Shown: positions 61,806 to 64,000 of the stretch, in pieces
How the letters are laid out: each line of letters opens with the position of its first letter
Numbering within the stretch: the first letter of the stretch is position 1
Translations under genes and position numbers: made by a program
Notes under the pieces: generated by a model
What the model was told of the DNA's origin: nothing
The model's database searches: none
The model's input: only the letters and a program-made list of their open reading frames with translations
From: Sphingomonas psychrolutea
GTDB lineage: Bacteria > Pseudomonadota > Alphaproteobacteria > Sphingomonadales > Sphingomonadaceae
Assembly: GCF_014636175.1 (NCBI RefSeq)
Contig: NZ_BMDW01000001.1
Location: forward strand, 1-64,000
Direction: 5' to 3'
Length of the DNA stretch: 64,000 nt

Positions 61806-63028
61806 TATTTGACCGTCTCGATGGCGACCGAGCGGATCGCGCCGGACAAATGCTTAGCGAAATCAGCGGAATTAACTTTCAGCGACAAGGTCTGTGCATC
61901 GCATCCCGCCGCGACCTCGAACGGTGGGCCCGCCACGCGCTTAGTGCTGCCATCGAGCGGCACGGCAAGGTCGTTCAACGGCGTATTCCCGGTGACGCAC
62001 GCCAATGTCCAAGTGAGCGGCGCGTTGCCGTTTTCGTTAGAAACCGGCTGGAATGTGGCCTGTGTCACCAAGCGGTACCGACCCGGCTGGAGCAGAACCA
62101 TTTGCGTCACCAGAACCGAACCATCGCTGCCCGAATAATCGATCGACAGGCCGTTTGCGGGGATGATCGCGGTCGTGCCGCCGGTCCCGTTCGCCAAGTC
62201 CCACGCGAACGGCGGCAACGCTGCCGCACCTTTGAAATCGCCGTCAAACACATGGCCCACCGCCGCTTGCGATGCGGCCGGCAACCATTGCACCCAGGCA
62301 AGATAGGCCCGCTCATAATCGCGCTGCGTAATCATCTGCGCAAGGAAAGCGCGGCGATCATCCGGTGTACCGGACGGCGGTGCGACGTTCGTCACCGGCG
62401 CATGGTTGCCCGCCGATTCGAGCATCTCGAACACGATCGCGCGATCCACCGTGGAGCCGCTCAACGTAGTGAGATACACATCGCGCCAGATGGCGCCGCG
62501 GGCGATTTCGGCCTTGATCTCCTTGCGGGCGGCAGGGTCGGCACTGATTTGCGCGATCGCCGACCAGATCGGCGCGGCCTCGGCACTCAGCACGGCAAGC
62601 CGGATCAGTGCGTGCGTCGTTGTGCCGACGTCATTGGCTTGCGCCCGGTCGATAACGCGCCACGCCCAAGCCGGGCGCAACCGCGGGTCGCGCTGCAGCG
62701 CGAGGGCGTTGAGCGCGCGCGCAGTTTGTACCGCGCTCGGGGCTCGTGTCGCCGCAGCGATGTAATAGGGCAAGGCGACCAAAGGCTGCCGCGTCGCAAC
62801 GTGGCTGGCAAATGCGAGGTCGGCATCAGACGGACGACGATGCGAAACCGCGATCGTGTCGGCGATCGCCGCGAGCCGCGGTTCGACCGGCTCGATGCCG
62901 ATCGTGCGACCAAGCCGGGTCGCCGCCGGACGCGCCTGTTCGGTCGAGACGGTGATGATCCCGATGAACACCACCGCACCAACGAGCGCGCCACAGCGCC
63001 GCACCCATAGGCTGCGGTTGGCCGTCAT
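61805..63028 (-). CDS. Membrane-anchored protein of unknown function in the polysaccharide operon
   Basis: I do not recognise a family. The 407-aa protein has one N-terminal membrane segment (CGALVGAVVFIGIITVSTE) and a large, probably periplasmic part. The first half is helical with Ala-rich TPR-like spacing (VATRQPLVALPYYIAAATRA, ALNALALQRDPRLRPAWAW); the second half looks like beta-structure. It is fixed between a Wzc-type kinase and a ligase/polymerase by overlaps at both ends, so a role in polymerisation or export is likely. Confidence 0.7.
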   Translation of the reverse strand: MTANRSLWVRRCGALVGAVVFIGIITVSTEQARPAATRLGRTIGIEPVEPRLAAIADTIAVSHRRPSDADLAFASHVATRQPLVALPYYIAAATRAPSAVQTARALNALALQRDPRLRPAWAWRVIDRAQANDVGTTTHALIRLAVLSAEAAPIWSAIAQISADPAARKEIKAEIARGAIWRDVYLTTLSGSTVDRAIVFEMLESAGNHAPVTNVAPPSGTPDDRRAFLAQMITQRDYERAYLAWVQWLPAASQAAVGHVFDGDFKGAAALPPFAWDLANGTGGTTAIIPANGLSIDYSGSDGSVLVTQMVLLQPGRYRLVTQATFQPVSNENGNAPLTWTLACVTGNTPLNDLAVPLDGSTKRVAGPPFEVAAGCDAQTLSLKVNSADFAKHLSGAIRSVAIETVK

Positions 63029-64000
63029 TCCTTCTCGATCGAAATCTGGCGCCGGGCACCCGCCTCAACGCTTTTGATCTGCTTTTGACCGTAGCTGTAG
63101 CCATAGCCATAGCCATAGCCGTAGCCGTAGCTCGCGCCCTTCAGATCAAACTTGGTAATCACGCCACCGACGACGCGCGCGCCCGCCTGCTCAAGCCGGG
63201 CCAGCGCGCGAAGGGCGGCTGGGCGACGAATGCGACCGGCCTGCACCACGAAGATCGACGCATCGACCACCGACGCCAGGATCGGCGCGTCGGCCAGCCC
63301 CATCACCGGCGGCGAATCGAAGATCACGATGTCGAAAATGCCCTCCGCTTCGGCCAGCACTTCGCGCAGCCGCATGCCGCCGAGCAATTCGACCGGGTTT
63401 GGGGGAATCGGTCCGCTCGGCAAGAGAAACAGGTTCGGGACGGAAGTTTGCGTGATGTGCTTACGCAAATCATCGGTCGAGGCGAGCAGTGACGACAGGC
63501 CGGCACCCTCCGCGCCCGTCGGCACGGAAAAGGATGGCTTCCGCATATCCGCGTCGATCAGCAGAACCGATTCGCCAAGCCGGGCGAAGCCACGCGCAAT
63601 CGCAAAACAGCTGCTCGATTTGCCTTCGGCCGCCTGCGAGCTGGTCACGAGCAACGATTTTGGCGCGCCGCCTGCGGTCGTGAACTTGATCGCGGTACGC
63701 GTCGACAAATACGCTTCCGATTGTGCCGAGCTCGGATCGTCGAGTGCCTCAAGCATGGTCATGCCCTTGGCGACCGACGGCACCACACCCAGCAAGGTGA
63801 GATTGAGCCGGTTGCGCACGTCATCCGGATTCTTGATCGTGTCGTCGACAAACTCGATCGCGAAGGCGACACCCGCACCGATCATGAACCCGATCAGCAG
63901 CGAGACGAGTAGATTGTTCCGCAAATTGGGTGCGAACGGCCCACCTGGCACCAGCGCACGATCGACAATCGAAACCTGGCTGGCGCCAACGCCGCCTGCG
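63025..64000 (-). CDS. Wzc-type polysaccharide co-polymerase/tyrosine autokinase, C-terminal part
   Basis: The gene runs off the right end; about 325 C-terminal residues are visible. One membrane helix (NLLVSLLIGFMIGAGVAFAI) precedes a BY-kinase domain with Walker A QAAEGKSSS, Walker A' LLIDADMRKPSF and Walker B IVIFDSPPVMGLADA. The tail has seven Tyr in SYGYGYGYGYGYSYG; in BY-kinases such clusters are autophosphorylated and control chain length and export. The frame continues without a start to base 64000, so the listed start is not real. Its stop overlaps the next gene by ATGA. Confidence 0.92.
   Translation of the reverse strand, partial: AGGVGASQVSIVDRALVPGGPFAPNLRNNLLVSLLIGFMIGAGVAFAIEFVDDTIKNPDDVRNRLNLTLLGVVPSVAKGMTMLEALDDPSSAQSEAYLSTRTAIKFTTAGGAPKSLLVTSSQAAEGKSSSCFAIARGFARLGESVLLIDADMRKPSFSVPTGAEGAGLSSLLASTDDLRKHITQTSVPNLFLLPSGPIPPNPVELLGGMRLREVLAEAEGIFDIVIFDSPPVMGLADAPILASVVDASIFVVQAGRIRRPAALRALARLEQAGARVVGGVITKFDLKGASYGYGYGYGYGYSYGQKQIKSVEAGARRQISIEKE
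63091..63131. repeat. Tandem hexamer repeat encoding the Tyr-Gly tail
   Basis: Units of six bases (GTAGCC / ATAGCC on the plus strand) repeat about seven times, with only third-position changes. The array codes for alternating Tyr-Gly in the Wzc-type kinase. Gain or loss of a unit would keep the frame and change the number of tyrosines. Confidence 0.75.

Noticed and set aside
63091..63131. Short repeats as a CRISPR array
   Set aside because: Units are 6 bases without spacers and code for the Tyr-Gly tail of a kinase.

Overview
The window looks like a GC-rich alphaproteobacterial chromosome, most likely Sphingomonas or a close relative. This rests on the gene order mltA-Tim44-secB, mutM-ubiE-ubiB-coa-dut, clustered GANTC sites upstream of dnaA, long palindromic intergenic repeats and a sphingomonad-style exopolysaccharide locus. 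No rRNA, tRNA, CRISPR array or transposase was recognised. All family assignments come from reading motifs in the translations; no database search was run.

1-18.4 kb is mostly housekeeping. From the left: a frameshifted helix-turn-helix gene with a small coupled ORF, a GGDEF-EAL c-di-GMP protein, an Smr protein, mltA, a Tim44-like protein and (divergent) secB. Then come murJ-trpS, a VapBC-type toxin-antitoxin pair with a perfect palindromic operator, dnaA with an unusual GANTC-rich upstream region, rpsT, mutM, ubiE, ubiB, a membrane protein, and coaC and coaB as two separate overlapping genes. Four long hairpin repeats lie between these genes.

18.5-27.3 kb is an insert between coaB and dut, genes that are normally neighbours in this group. 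It reads as one tightly packed operon: polytopic membrane protein, NAD-dependent epimerase, FAD oxidoreductase, methyltransferase, GtrA, a HAD-UbiA fusion, DprE1-like oxidase, DprE2-like reductase and DedA. The HAD-UbiA, DprE1 and DprE2 trio is the enzyme set that makes polyprenyl-phosphate D-arabinofuranose in mycobacteria. The island therefore probably makes, flips and uses a lipid-linked arabinofuranose, with extra enzymes of unknown role. This is the most interesting part of the window.

27.3-32.5 kb holds dut, a small ORF and a MoeB/ThiF-type enzyme. Opposite them is a minus-strand set of a GT2 glycosyltransferase, a methyltransferase and a GT-C membrane glycosyltransferase whose frame runs on into the antisense of the MoeB gene.

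32.6-64 kb is a large surface-polysaccharide locus. Sugar-nucleotide genes give UDP-ManNAcA (wecB, wecC), GDP-fucose (gmd, fcl), UDP-xylose (a UDP-glucuronate decarboxylase), a second Gmd-like enzyme and UDP-galactose (galE). There are one Wzx-like flippase, one Wzy-like polymerase, several GT4 and GT2 transferases, acetyl/acyltransferases, three FkbM methyltransferases, and a PhyH-like dioxygenase paired with an aldo-keto reductase. A convergent minus-strand operon ends the window with an O-antigen-ligase-type protein, an unknown exported protein and the C-terminal part of a Wzc-type tyrosine kinase with a Tyr-Gly repeat tail. The long chains of overlapping starts and stops suggest a few large transcripts.
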